From the NCBI GenBank assembly GCA_964540725.1, contig CAZINU010000001.1:1-64000 (forward strand): a stretch of DNA of 64,000 bases, given 5' to 3'. Positions 48,632-57,457 of this stretch are shown here, one piece after another. Every line of letters begins with the position of its first letter. Within the stretch, counting starts at the first letter, position 1. The position numbers and the translations under genes were made by a program. The DNA comes from JANJWP01 sp964540725 (GTDB lineage: Bacteria; Patescibacteriota; Gracilibacteria; BD1-5; UBA2023). The notes beneath the pieces were generated by a model. It worked only from the letters and a program-made list of their open reading frames with translations, ran no database searches and was not told the origin of the DNA.

Positions 48632-50482
48632 TTACGTTTCCAACCCCAACATTCGTTCTTTCAGCGCCAAGTACCTCCTCGTGAAGTGCGCGCCGTTTTG
48701 CGATTCGCGGAGGTCGAATCCGAGGCTCCGTTTCGAAACGGTGACGATGGGCGGAGCTTGGACCCGTTTGAAGTACGAATTTTTGAAGAGCTTCCAGAGA
48801 CGTTCGATTTCGGCGACGAACGCGGCGGGGGTTTCGAAGATTTCGGCGGCCGTGCGCCCGGTTTTCGCGAAGACCGCGTCGATTTTTCCGTCGATCCAGT
48901 CTTCGAGGAGTTCTTCGGGATCCCGGCGGAATTCGATGAATTCCATGAGGATGGAGTCGACGACCGGATAGTCGAACGGGTCGCCCTTGCCTTCGTCCAC
49001 GTTCTGCGCGCTCGAGAGCTCGGCGGAAGGCGGGAGGGTGAGAATGCCTTCGGGAATGACGTTGCCAAGCGCTTGGTTCAAATGCCGCGCAAGCGCGAAT
49101 ACCTGGGTCTTGTAGAGGTCGCCGATGACGGCGAGGAATCCGTTCACGTCGCCGTAGAGGGTGGCGTACCCGAGGGCGAATTCGGTCTTGTTCCCGTTGT
49201 TCGTAAAGACGGCGTCGAACATCGAGGCGACTCCGGCGAGTACGCGGCCTCCGCGGTCGCGTGCTTGGAGGTTCTCGAAATTCATTCGGCTCTTTTCGGG
49301 ATCTTTGTCAAGCGGCCGGTCGAAAACCGACTCGAGCTGCGCTTTCGTAGCTTCCACGGACGCTTGGATCGGAACGCTTTCGTACCGGATTCCGAGATTC
49401 GCCGCGAGTTCGGCCGCGAGCCCTTTGGTGGTATCGGAGTTGAACTCGGACGGCATGTTGACCGCGATGACGTTTTCGGGTCCGAGCGCCCGGACGGCGA
49501 GCGTGGCTACCACCGCCGAGTCGATGCCGCCGGAAAGCCCGATGACGAGCTTCTTTTTTCCAGCACGCTCCATGGAGGTTCGGATGGCGGTAACGAGCGC
49601 GGTTTCGATTTCGCGCATGTTGCCCCAAGCCTCCGAACTGCCCCAATTTTCCGGAACTCCCGAAGCTGCGGAAACGTCGGAATCCGAGAACGGTTCGGCC
49701 ATGCCGATTTTTTCGCCGTTCTTCCAAACGGAACTGCCCCCGTCGAAGAGGAAGACGTTTTTTCCGTTGTTCTGAACGCCCACGTTGTTGGCGTAGAAGA
49801 AGGTCGTGCCTTTCGAGTGTTCGGCGAGCAATCGGTCGCGTTTGGCGGATTTTCCGAGACCGAAGGGCGATGCCGAAACGTTCACGATCATGTCGGCCCC
49901 TTTCGATTTCAGAATCGATACGGGCTTGAACGCGTAGTCTTCGTCCCACATGTCTTCGCAGATGATGATGCCCACCCGCCGCTTGATTCCGCCGATGACG
50001 AGTTCGAACGGTTCGAGAAGCGATTCCGGAGGAACGCCGCGTTCGTAGGCGAGTTTGAGAAGGGAGTAGAAGTGCCGTTCGTCGTCGAACTCGCGGTATT
50101 TCGGCATGAGCGCCTTAATGGTGCATCCGTCGAAGACGCCATTGGAAACGGAGAGTCCGTTTTGCGCGACGAACGCCGCATTGTACTTGCGGAGGCGGCC
50201 GTCTTCGCCCCGCTTCGTCGGGTCGATGGCGACGTTGCCCCAGACTGCGGCGATACCGTCGGTCGCGGCGCGGATTTCGCCGTTCATGTCGGCGACTTCG
50301 CGCATGAACGCGGCATTCTCCCATTCGTCTCCGAGCAGATACCCGGAAAGGAACATTTCCGGGAGGACGATCAGCTCGTTTCCCGCGTCCCGGGCGCGGG
50401 CAATGCGTTCGAGGCCGGTTTTCAAATTCCTCTCGGGATTTCCGGGGACGACGTCCATTTGTCAGAGCGATACGAGGTTCAT
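48632..50482 (-). CDS. nadE: Glutamine-dependent NAD synthetase NadE, 616 aa, one TGA(Gly)
   Basis: Amidates nicotinate adenine dinucleotide to NAD. The N-terminal nitrilase-type glutaminase has Glu in LPEMFLSGYL, Lys, and the catalytic Cys in GIIICEDMWDEDYA. The C-terminal ATP-pyrophosphatase has the P-loop VIGLSGGIDSAVVATLA (about residue 330). ATG 50482 with the TGA at 50462 as Gly gives MNLVSLGQMDVVPGNPERN, the typical first strand of the domain; the later ATG would delete it. Ends TAA. Confidence 0.96.
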
Positions 50483-50665
50483 ACGAGTGTTCTGTTAACG
50501 CTTAATACGGATGACGCTTATTTCGGAGATTTTCCCCCGCCCCTTCTTCGCTGCCGCGTATTCTTATTAAATGTAATAAGTACACTTGTAATATATCGAG
50601 ATGCGGGGCGGTGTCAAAAGAAAATGAAAAAATATCTCGATTTCCCGATTGTCTAACGGGGAATA

Positions 50666-50693
50666 TTGACATACTAAACTAAAAAAGTATAAA
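50666..50693 (+). promoter_or_regulatory. Promoter at the left edge of island B
   Basis: TTGACA - 16 nt - TATAAA. The preceding 100 bp is AT-rich with inverted repeats CTTATT/AATAAG (about 50567) and ATCGAGAT/ATCTCGAT; otherwise the stretch from nadE holds nothing I can identify. Confidence 0.65.
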
Positions 50694-50756
50694 TTATATT
50701 ATCCAAAGTCGAAAAAGACGGCGGACTTTCAAAAACAGACGATGAAGGAGAAATAC

Positions 50757-50999
50757 ATGGTCGTTGCGCGCCAAAAAGTCATGGACGGCTTGTCCGAACG
50801 TCGGCATCGCGAGGCGATGGAATCCGTCGAGGCTACGATCGACGCGGGGCTTTCGTCCGGCAAGATGACGTTTCAGTTTCCAGCGATGGACAAGGGCTTT
50901 GGCGAACAGGTCGCCGAAAAATATCGTTCGGCCGGATGGACTGTCAAGTTCGTCTTCGTCGATGCCCGGACTCCGCAGTGCAATTTCGAGTTCGAATAG
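50757..50999 (+). CDS. Small hypothetical protein, 80 aa
   Basis: Not recognised. Helical N-terminus (RQKVMDGLSERRHREAMESV) and a beta-like C-terminal half (GWTVKFVFVDARTPQCNFEF). ATG 50757 is chosen over the ATG at 50742 because AAGGAG (50745-50750) sits at the right distance before it and inside the longer version. Ends TAG. Confidence 0.6.
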   Translation: MVVARQKVMDGLSERRHREAMESVEATIDAGLSSGKMTFQFPAMDKGFGEQVAEKYRSAGWTVKFVFVDARTPQCNFEFE

Positions 51000-51018
51000 C
51001 CTCGATTGCCGAAGTGAA

Positions 51019-51042
51019 AAACGCCCCCGTACGGGGGCGTTT
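51019..51042. terminator. Bidirectional terminator
   Basis: Perfect stem AAACGCCCCCGT / ACGGGGGCGTTT between two convergent small genes. Confidence 0.93.
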
Positions 51043-51073
51043 CTATTTTTCCGGATGGCAAGAGCGGACGAAG

Positions 51074-51400
51074 TCAGCCTTGCGAATCGCGATAATCCTG
51101 CTCCGCTTTCTCTTTCCACGCGTCGGCCTTTTTTTTGATTGAAGGGCCGTGTTTCTTAGACCACGCCTCGAGCACGTCGCCCAATCCCGACCGCTTGAGC
51201 ACCCAGTTCATCGGCCACGCCCAAGCGTCGAATACCTTGCCGAAAGCCCGGATGGGCTGGAAGATGAAGAACGCGGCGCACAGAAAGCCGATGACGAGCC
51301 ATATTCCCATCGGAACGAGCCAAATGGGAGCCGCAACGACCGTCAGGGACAGATAGGCGATCACGAACGCGGCACCGAACCAAAGTTTGATTTTCTTCAT
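51074..51400 (-). CDS. Small membrane protein, 108 aa, ends with TGA
   Basis: Not recognised. Two closely spaced membrane segments (about residues 7-27 and 29-49), then a basic amphipathic helix (EAWSKKHGPSIKKKADAWKE). Shine-Dalgarno AAAGGA upstream and a promoter at 51434. The stop is TGA, 32 nt before a terminator, so it acts as a stop. Confidence 0.65.
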   Translation of the reverse strand: MKKIKLWFGAAFVIAYLSLTVVAAPIWLVPMGIWLVIGFLCAAFFIFQPIRAFGKVFDAWAWPMNWVLKRSGLGDVLEAWSKKHGPSIKKKADAWKEKAEQDYRDSQG

Positions 51401-51433
51401 GGGACCATTCCTTTCCGTTTGTTTGACAATTGT

Positions 51434-51461
51434 TTGTATAACTACATATTGAATTTAGTCA
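51434..51461 (-). promoter_or_regulatory. Promoter of the 108-aa membrane protein
   Basis: Minus strand TTGACT - 16 nt - TATACA. Confidence 0.6.
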
Positions 51462-51549
51462 AATTCCAACTTGCGTTTTTTCTAAGAAGCGTATAAATAA
51501 AAAAGAAGCAAACATATTCGAAGGCAGTCCAAACACAAGGAGATACGCA

Positions 51550-52077
51550 ATGAATCGACTCGTCCCGCTTCTTCTCAGGGCATTTCTCGGGCTCACGTTC
51601 TTCCTCATCCCGGCATTGATTATCGGGTACCACGTGATATCGGCGGATTCGCCCACGGCCGGTTTCGTTACCGGTGCGGAATCGTTGGCCGGGTACGCCG
51701 ACGGAATCCAAACGTTCCTGCTCGTCGTTTCGGCGATCGTCGTCGTGGTGTGTACCATCGCGCTCGGCGTCATCTTCCGAAGCCTGGCCTGGATCGGCGC
51801 CGTTTTCGGCGCGGCGTTGTCCGCCATGCTCTTCGGGCTTCTGATTTTTTCCCTGGGTCTCTTCGAATACGGGGCGGAAGCGTGGGCCGCGGCAGGTACG
51901 GGCGCCGAATCGTTCGAGGCGTTCGATGCCGGAAAAATCATGCTCGGCGTCGCGTACTTCGTCGCTAGCGTGGCGGCGCCTTCGGTGCTCGTCTCCATCG
52001 GTGGCCGCATCGCTCGGAAGATTCTCGAACGTTTCCGTGCCATGGCAGCGGAACGAGCCGGCCAGCAAGGGGTATGA
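51550..52077 (+). CDS. Membrane protein, 175 aa, ends with TGA
   Basis: Not recognised. Four hydrophobic segments (about residues 8-28, 52-75, 78-105, 125-147), Ala/Gly-rich, with a short basic tail. Shine-Dalgarno AAGGAG 9 nt upstream. The TGA stop is followed after 15 nt by a terminator hairpin; no TAA/TAG occurs in frame before the hairpin, so TGA is the working stop. Confidence 0.65.
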   Translation: MNRLVPLLLRAFLGLTFFLIPALIIGYHVISADSPTAGFVTGAESLAGYADGIQTFLLVVSAIVVVVCTIALGVIFRSLAWIGAVFGAALSAMLFGLLIFSLGLFEYGAEAWAAAGTGAESFEAFDAGKIMLGVAYFVASVAAPSVLVSIGGRIARKILERFRAMAAERAGQQGV

Positions 52078-52092
52078 TCCCCCCTTTGCTCC

Positions 52093-52116
52093 AAACGCCC
52101 CCTCGGGGCGTTTTTC
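52093..52116 (+). terminator. Terminator after the 175-aa membrane protein
   Basis: Stem AAACGCCCC / GGGGCGTTT with a T-run. Confidence 0.9.
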
Positions 52117-52203
52117 TTTGCGGGCGCGATGTTCCGTCGTTCTTTCAGCGTGCGTGCCAGTGCGTTCGAAGGATTGCCGCACCCTTCCTTTCGGGCATGA
52201 AAA

Positions 52204-52227
52204 AACGGGAACCCGAGGGTTCCCGTT
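52204..52227 (-). terminator. Terminator after the 262-aa membrane protein
   Basis: Perfect stem AACGGGAACCC / GGGTTCCCGTT. Confidence 0.9.
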
Positions 52228-52284
52228 GGAGGGGGTGGCGGAAGAACTCCGCCGTCATTTCGGTTTGGTTTCGTCCGAGGTCGG

Positions 52285-53073
52285 TCACCGACCTTTCCGA
52301 ACGGCTTTCTTCGCGGCCCGCAAACGCCGCTTCATCCAGTGTTCGCGTTCCGCCCGGAGGCGCTCGCGGATTTTCGCCACGGCCTCTTTCGTCGCCCGGT
52401 AGAACGCCTGTTCGCGAATCCAGCCGTGGGCCCACGCGAGCAGGCGGGTGACGAGGTCGCGAGTTTTTCGGACGACCCAGAACTGGGTCACTTTCGGTTC
52501 CGTAATCTTCCAGAGCCGGGCGAATACGGCCGTCCCCGCGATTTTCATGATCGCGAACGTGACGATACCGGCGAACGCGTGGTGGTTGCCGATGAGCCAC
52601 ATGGCGAAGAACTTCGCGGGAATGAGGACGAACTCGGGCAAAACGAAGAGCGCGAGGCTGCCCCATTTTCCGAGCGAGCCCATCCATGCCTCGATTTCCC
52701 GGAATACGGGAAGCCGGGCGAGGGCCGCCATGAGGAGTTGGAGCTTGTCCCAAACGAACTCTTCGAACAGCACGACGGCCGTGGCGACGAGCACGAACGG
52801 AAACTTCGCCCATTTTCGGATTTTCTGCCGTACCGGGGAAGTTGCCGCCCCGGGTCCGTAGAATGCCCACCAGACGATTTGCAGGACGAATCCGAGAACG
52901 AAGAGCGGAACTACCGCGCCTTCCATCCCGACTATCGCCGGAGGAAGGAAGGCGTCGAGCGCGACGAGTTGCAGAAGGACGCCGGCCCAAAGGAGCCGGT
53001 ACCCGGAAGCGAACATGACCGCTCCCGCGCATACAGGAACGGAAAGCAGGACGGCGGAGTGGAAAATCGGCAT
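52285..53073 (-). CDS. Membrane protein with basic tail, 262 aa, ends with TGA
   Basis: Not recognised. Two hydrophobic segments near the N-terminus (about 8-70), further ones at about 90-112 and 140-185, then a strongly basic helical tail (RERLRAEREHWMKRRLRAAK). Shine-Dalgarno GGAAGGA before ATG 53073. 13 bp after the endonuclease-like lipoprotein gene, so same transcript. TGA stop followed by a terminator. Confidence 0.65.
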   Translation of the reverse strand: MPIFHSAVLLSVPVCAGAVMFASGYRLLWAGVLLQLVALDAFLPPAIVGMEGAVVPLFVLGFVLQIVWWAFYGPGAATSPVRQKIRKWAKFPFVLVATAVVLFEEFVWDKLQLLMAALARLPVFREIEAWMGSLGKWGSLALFVLPEFVLIPAKFFAMWLIGNHHAFAGIVTFAIMKIAGTAVFARLWKITEPKVTQFWVVRKTRDLVTRLLAWAHGWIREQAFYRATKEAVAKIRERLRAEREHWMKRRLRAAKKAVRKGR

Positions 53074-53086
53074 GGAGTTCCTTCCT

Positions 53087-54079
53087 TCAGAAATGGATCG
53101 CCGCCCAAACGGGCAGGTGGTCGCTGACGGTTTGGGCGCGCCTCAGGGCTTCGGGTCCGTCGACGGGAGCGAAATGCCGGGCGGGAAAATCGACGACGCC
53201 GGAATCGCAGACCTTCAGGCCTTTGACGTAGACATGGTCGAAATCTTTGTGCCGGTATTCGCCCGCGGCGGTCGGCTTGTCCTTGAGCGTCGTTTTTCCG
53301 ACGCTTACCGGAACGAACCCGAGCTTTCGGAAGTACGGATCGGCCTTTTTCGCGGAGAGATTGAAGTCTCCGGCGACGATGGCGTATTCGACATCCGCGA
53401 GCTCTTTCGAAGCGGCGAGGAGGCGTACCTCCCTTTCGGGATTTTTTCTCTCGGGAACGGCGTGGAACGAATAGACCGCCACGCGTTTTCCGTTGATCGA
53501 AAAGACCGTCCGGAAGGGTTCCCGGCTTATGCCGTTCTCCAATTCGGAAACGAGGGAAGAGCCGACGCGGTCGATATGGGCCCTCGAGGGCTTCCAAAGC
53601 GTCGCGTAGGCCTCGGTCTCCGAATTCTTCGGCACGGTCGGGCCGCTCGTGACGAAATCCCAGGCCGCTCCCGTTCTCGAGAGCGTATCCTGGAGTTTCG
53701 CGACGGTTTGGGCTCCGAAGGCGGTACCGACTTCCTGAATCGTCACCACATCGGCTTCGCGGATCACGTCGGCCATGACGGCGAGCGCCTCGTCGGTTTT
53801 TTTCCTTCCGACGTTCCCGCCGTTCCACGTAGCGAACACGACGGCGTCTTTCGGACACCCCTTCGGCTTGATGGCCGGAACGTACGGTCGGGCCGCGGCC
53901 GAGGACTCTTCGGCGCCAAGGGCGACGCTTCGCGGAGCGACGACGTGATTACTTCCGAACACGCGTTCGACCGACTTCGGGGTAACGGGACGTTCGCCGT
54001 CGTCCCCGCATCCGACCGCCGCGATGGCGAGCATTGCCAATGCGGCCAAGCCGCGGATTCGTATGGATCGCATGGTCAT
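53087..54079 (-). CDS. Endonuclease/exonuclease/phosphatase-family lipoprotein, 330 aa, ends with TGA
   Basis: Lipoprotein signal with lipobox AAVGC (Cys about residue 24). The EEP fold residues are visible in order: VFATWNGGNVG (Asn), VVTIQEVGTAFG (Glu), VAGDFNLSAKKADPYF (Asp, Asn), and the C-terminal VSDHLPVWAAIHF (Asp-His). Such secreted enzymes cleave nucleic acids or phosphoesters outside the cell; feeding on host or environmental DNA is a reasonable inference. ATG 54079 or 54073; an AGAAAGG site precedes. Promoter at 54211. Last codon TGA. Confidence 0.85.
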   Translation of the reverse strand: MTMRSIRIRGLAALAMLAIAAVGCGDDGERPVTPKSVERVFGSNHVVAPRSVALGAEESSAAARPYVPAIKPKGCPKDAVVFATWNGGNVGRKKTDEALAVMADVIREADVVTIQEVGTAFGAQTVAKLQDTLSRTGAAWDFVTSGPTVPKNSETEAYATLWKPSRAHIDRVGSSLVSELENGISREPFRTVFSINGKRVAVYSFHAVPERKNPEREVRLLAASKELADVEYAIVAGDFNLSAKKADPYFRKLGFVPVSVGKTTLKDKPTAAGEYRHKDFDHVYVKGLKVCDSGVVDFPARHFAPVDGPEALRRAQTVSDHLPVWAAIHF

Positions 54080-54210
54080 GCCTTTCTGCCGGGGTTTCCG
54101 GCGAGGGATGGGTGTGTCGGAAAATACGGCGCCGAAGCGTCGCGGAATCTTCGCGATTCTTTTGGAATGTTAATGATCGCCCATGTGCCAAGAACAGTTG
54201 GGCAAAACGT

Positions 54211-54238
54211 AAAATACGTACGAAAAATTATTTGTCAA
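54211..54238 (-). promoter_or_regulatory. Promoter of the EEP lipoprotein gene
   Basis: Minus strand TTGACA - 16 nt - TATTTT. Confidence 0.6.
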
Positions 54239-54285
54239 AATTGCGCGGTAGATAAAAACGCTCGGTCGGAGGCAAGGGAATAAAA

Positions 54286-54309
54286 AAGCCGGACCACGGG
54301 GTCCGGCTT
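54286..54309 (-). terminator. Terminator after the radical SAM gene
   Basis: Stem AAGCCGGACC / GGTCCGGCTT with an AT-rich flank. Confidence 0.9.
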
Positions 54310-54344
54310 GGCACATCAACGAAAAAGGAATCGGTTTTTTTTAT

Positions 54345-55637
54345 TTAGGCGGCCATTCGTCGAAAATCGATATCCCCGAGAATCGAACGAAGCTTCTGAA
54401 GTCCGTGGATGCGATGGATTTTCGGAAGGAACGTCCGAAACAGTTCGCAATTCGGATTATGTCCGCCGGCCGTTTTTCGGTCGATCGGACATCCGCCCGC
54501 GCAATGGTTTCGTATTTCGCACCCGTCGCACCCGTTGGACGGTTCGTGGAAGCCTTTGCGAACGACTCGGTCCGAAAGGATTTCGCACAAATCTCGACTC
54601 GTCTCGGTAACGTACCCGAGGGGAACTTGATTTCCGTGTTCCATTTGGCAGAGGTAAATACTGCCGTCCAAATATACGGAACACGAGCTTCGACCCGCTC
54701 CGCAGGCGGTACGTTGCCGATTGAACGTCGACAGGTCGGCTAACCGGTGCGAACCGAATTTTCCGTATTTTCCATCCATGACGGCCCGTTCGATCGTGTC
54801 GTAACAGGCGTGGAGCGCGTTCGTGACGCGCTCCCGATCGAGGCCCCCGCCTTTTTGGAAGGAATACCGGAACCCGAGGTTTTCGGAGACGAGCCATTCG
54901 GTGAAATCGGCAAGACCGTCCACGTTGTCGTTCGAAACGACGACGAGGACGTACGGATCGACACCCGCGCTCCGGAGTTTCCCCAGATTCTTCCGAACCT
55001 TTTCGAAGCTGCCGGTACCGTTTACCAGGGGGCGGGTCCGATCTTGGACTTCTTCCAGACCGTCCATGGATACGGATATTCCTCCGCCGTTCTTCGCGAA
55101 TTCCACGACTTGCGTCGGGAGCGTGGCCAAACCCGAGAGCATGGCGATGCGGAGTTCGCAACCCGATACCGACAGCCTGAGTCGGGTATCGTCGATCCAG
55201 TCCTTAACGGCAGCGTACCGGAGTACCGGTTCTCCGCCGGCCAATCTTAGGACGATTTCTTCGAGCTGCTTCGATTCGGCCGTCCGAACGAGCATGTCCG
55301 CAAAGGCGGCAAGCGTCGGATCAGGCAGGTGCTCGTCCCGCTTTTCGACGTGGCAGTAGGTACACCGCAGGGGACATTGGTCGGTAAGGTGGAGCCAAAC
55401 GGACAGGTTTTTCGCATAATGGCCGGAAAAACCGGTTTTTTCGGAGAACAATCCGCGATCGCGAAGGTTGCGAACCGCCGTTTTTTCAATCTCCCCAACC
55501 GGCGTATATCCGCCGGCCAAGGAACGCTCGAGAACCGAGCGTTGGAGGTCGTTCACTACGTGCAGGCGGTCTTTTGGGCGTTCTGCCCCGGCATGCACGA
55601 CCGCGTGGAATCCGGGTATGAGGGGGGTTATGACCAC
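54345..55637 (-). CDS. Radical SAM/SPASM peptide-maturase-like enzyme, 430 aa
   Basis: The radical SAM cluster motif CPLRCTYC (C-x3-C-x2-C) is at about residue 88, followed by RLAGGEPVLR (the GGE motif). The C-terminal SPASM region contains TACGAGRSSCSVYLDGSIYLCQ and NGCDGCEIRNHCAGGCPI, enough Cys for auxiliary iron-sulfur clusters. SPASM enzymes mostly modify ribosomally made peptides or proteins. GTG 55637 is chosen as start because AAGGAGG lies 6 nt upstream; an earlier ATG at 55679 is upstream of that site. It follows the Cys-repeat TPM protein by 56 bp, so that protein is the likely substrate. Ends TAA. Confidence 0.9.
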   Translation of the reverse strand: MVITPLIPGFHAVVHAGAERPKDRLHVVNDLQRSVLERSLAGGYTPVGEIEKTAVRNLRDRGLFSEKTGFSGHYAKNLSVWLHLTDQCPLRCTYCHVEKRDEHLPDPTLAAFADMLVRTAESKQLEEIVLRLAGGEPVLRYAAVKDWIDDTRLRLSVSGCELRIAMLSGLATLPTQVVEFAKNGGGISVSMDGLEEVQDRTRPLVNGTGSFEKVRKNLGKLRSAGVDPYVLVVVSNDNVDGLADFTEWLVSENLGFRYSFQKGGGLDRERVTNALHACYDTIERAVMDGKYGKFGSHRLADLSTFNRQRTACGAGRSSCSVYLDGSIYLCQMEHGNQVPLGYVTETSRDLCEILSDRVVRKGFHEPSNGCDGCEIRNHCAGGCPIDRKTAGGHNPNCELFRTFLPKIHRIHGLQKLRSILGDIDFRRMAA

Positions 55638-55693
55638 GTCTTTCCTCCTTGAGATTTGAAAGGGGGCGGACGGGGGCATGCCCCCGTCCGTAA

Positions 55694-57301
55694 CTAGTCG
55701 TTGTTGGACGATGAACAGTCACAGTCGCAGTCACGCGTACAGTCGCAGTCACGCGTACAGTCGCAGTCACGCGTACAGTCGCAGTCACGCGTACAGTCGC
55801 AGTCCGCGGGCTGGCAATCCGACGGGCGACAGTCGCAGTCAGAAGGACGTGCGGGTTCGGGTTCGGGCGCGGAGGCGCGTCCGAAATCCGGATCGCTCCA
55901 GGAGGATTCTCCTCCGCCCCCGTTCCCGGATTTTCCCCAGCCGCCTTCGTTCCCGCCCCCGTTCCCGGATTTTCCCCAGCCGCCTTCGTTCCCGCTATCG
56001 CGGTCCGAACGCGCTTGGGGGGTCGGTGCCGGAGCCGGAGCTGGAGCGGGGGCGTCGTGGTGGTGATGGTGTACCTCGCGGTCACCGCCCATCGATTGGC
56101 CGATCAGGATCCCGAGAGGGAAATCGCCACTGCCACCACAGTCGTGGTGGCAGTGGCGCTCCTCGCGGATGACCGTCGGAGATTCGTTCGCCGGCGCCGG
56201 CTCCCTCGTCGCCTTCGGCTTGGGAGCCGGTGCGTCATCCGACCATTTTTTCGCCCGCCCCGCCGGTTTTGCGGCCGGTTTCGGGGGCGAAACGGTACGG
56301 GGTTCCGGAACGATCCCGGCCGCCTTCGTCGATTTTCCGCCGCGGCGCAGGTCCAATTCGATATTCCCGAGTTCGCGGATGGCACCTTCCATGCGGTCGG
56401 CGACGCCCTTCCAGCGATGGGCCATATCGTCGTATTCCCGTACCGAGAGGCCATCGACGTCGGGATTGTTCGTTTCGCGATCGAGAACGTCCGACTCGTT
56501 GCGGGCGGCGTCGAATGTTACTTTCGCGTTCCCTAACCGCCTTTGCAGTTCCTTTCGGAACTCATCCGGAAGATCGGCATCGCGAACCTTGGCGACGAGA
56601 TCGTCGCACGGAGTGTCGAACCCGTCTTCCGAGTCTTCGGCGCGGTTGCGCTGGTTCTTGGCTTCCCGCTGGGCGGCGCGTCGGGATTCGCGGCTCCGGT
56701 TCAGGAGTACGAGTCCGTAGATCGCGGCGGAGAAAGCGACGAGAGCGATGATCCAGCCCAGAACGCCCGACAACCAGGAATTGTCCGCTTCGTGGGTTAT
56801 CGTGATCGGAACGCCTTCTTGCGAAACCTTGACCTGCAACAGATCGGCCGCGTCGGTCATGCCGCGAACCAATCCACCCGAGATGTCGCCATCGCGGAAT
56901 TTCGCGGTCATGTTGGCGCGGATGGTCGCCTCTCGCGAGTCCATCTTATGACTCAGTCCTTTCCCGTAGAAGACCCCGACGAGTTTGGGATTCGTCGAGA
57001 CCATGAGGACGAACAGATCGTTCTTCAGTCCTCCGTCCTTCGAGCGCCAGCTTCCGCATTTGCCCTTGAGGTTGTTTTTCAACGCCTCGAGCGTGGGCTG
57101 GCCGTGCAGGTCCGGAATGATGCGGACCCGGACGTCGGCGCCGCTCTCTTTCAAGCGGGCGGCAGCCCCCGAGACTTTCTGGATTTCGGAAGCCGTCAAA
57201 ACGCCGGCCTCGTCGATCACGGCGTCCGAACAGAAGTTCGCCGCCAAGGCCGACCCCGCGACGAGCAGGGACGTCAAAAACGCCGCAAGCACTTTCTTCA
57301 T
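55694..57301 (-). CDS. Secreted TPM-domain protein with C-terminal Cys-Asp repeat tail, 535 aa
   Basis: A signal peptide (about 1-20) is followed by a TPM domain (about 25-165; VIDEAGVLTASEIQKVSGAA and KNDLFVLMVSTNPKLVGVFYG), the YgcG/Psb32 type. A membrane segment lies at about 182-204, then a charged helical region (to about 330) and an Ala/Pro linker. His clusters (RHCHHDC and HHHHHD), a duplicated NEGGWGKSGNGGG, and a tail of repeated DCDCTR units ending DCDCSSSNND (about 490-535) follow. The tail is encoded by the 18-bp tandem repeat at 55722-55804. Metal binding or Cys-based crosslinking by the adjacent radical SAM enzyme are both possible. Ends TAG. Confidence 0.85.
   Translation of the reverse strand: MKKVLAAFLTSLLVAGSALAANFCSDAVIDEAGVLTASEIQKVSGAAARLKESGADVRVRIIPDLHGQPTLEALKNNLKGKCGSWRSKDGGLKNDLFVLMVSTNPKLVGVFYGKGLSHKMDSREATIRANMTAKFRDGDISGGLVRGMTDAADLLQVKVSQEGVPITITHEADNSWLSGVLGWIIALVAFSAAIYGLVLLNRSRESRRAAQREAKNQRNRAEDSEDGFDTPCDDLVAKVRDADLPDEFRKELQRRLGNAKVTFDAARNESDVLDRETNNPDVDGLSVREYDDMAHRWKGVADRMEGAIRELGNIELDLRRGGKSTKAAGIVPEPRTVSPPKPAAKPAGRAKKWSDDAPAPKPKATREPAPANESPTVIREERHCHHDCGGSGDFPLGILIGQSMGGDREVHHHHHDAPAPAPAPAPTPQARSDRDSGNEGGWGKSGNGGGNEGGWGKSGNGGGGESSWSDPDFGRASAPEPEPARPSDCDCRPSDCQPADCDCTRDCDCTRDCDCTRDCDCTRDCDCDCSSSNND
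55722..55804 (-). repeat. 18-bp tandem repeat, about 4.6 copies
   Basis: Unit CAGTCGCAGTCACGCGTA (plus strand) repeated exactly from 55722; it codes for the repeated Cys-Thr-Arg-Asp-Cys-Asp hexapeptide. Perfect copies suggest recent expansion. Confidence 0.95.
55915..55992 (-). repeat. 39-bp tandem repeat, two copies
   Basis: Coding repeat for NEGGWGKSGNGGG within the same protein; copy edges are approximate. Confidence 0.8.
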
Positions 57302-57372
57302 GGCTTTTTCCTTTTCGTTGATGTTAAGGTGCGTACCCGTACGAGCCGTTATGCCGTAGTGGCTACTTTTTC

Positions 57373-57400
57373 TCTATACTTACATATATAAATATGTCAA
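57373..57400 (-). promoter_or_regulatory. Promoter of the TPM/radical SAM operon
   Basis: Minus strand TTGACA - 16 nt - TATAGA. Confidence 0.7.
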
Positions 57401-57426
57401 ATTTAGAGTTTCCGAGAATAGAAAAA

Positions 57427-57447
57427 GCTCCGCCGGAACGGCGGAGC
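57427..57447 (-). terminator. Terminator after the spermidine synthase-like gene
   Basis: Stem GCTCCGCC / GGCGGAGC followed by T5 on the minus strand. Confidence 0.88.
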
Positions 57448-57457
57448 CAAAGGAGGG

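Noticed and set aside
50742..50756. ATG 50742 as start of the small island gene
   Set aside because: The AAGGAG site lies within this extension and points to ATG 50757.
55722..55804. CRISPR-like tandem array
   Set aside because: The repeats are contiguous without spacers and lie inside a coding sequence, encoding a repeated peptide.
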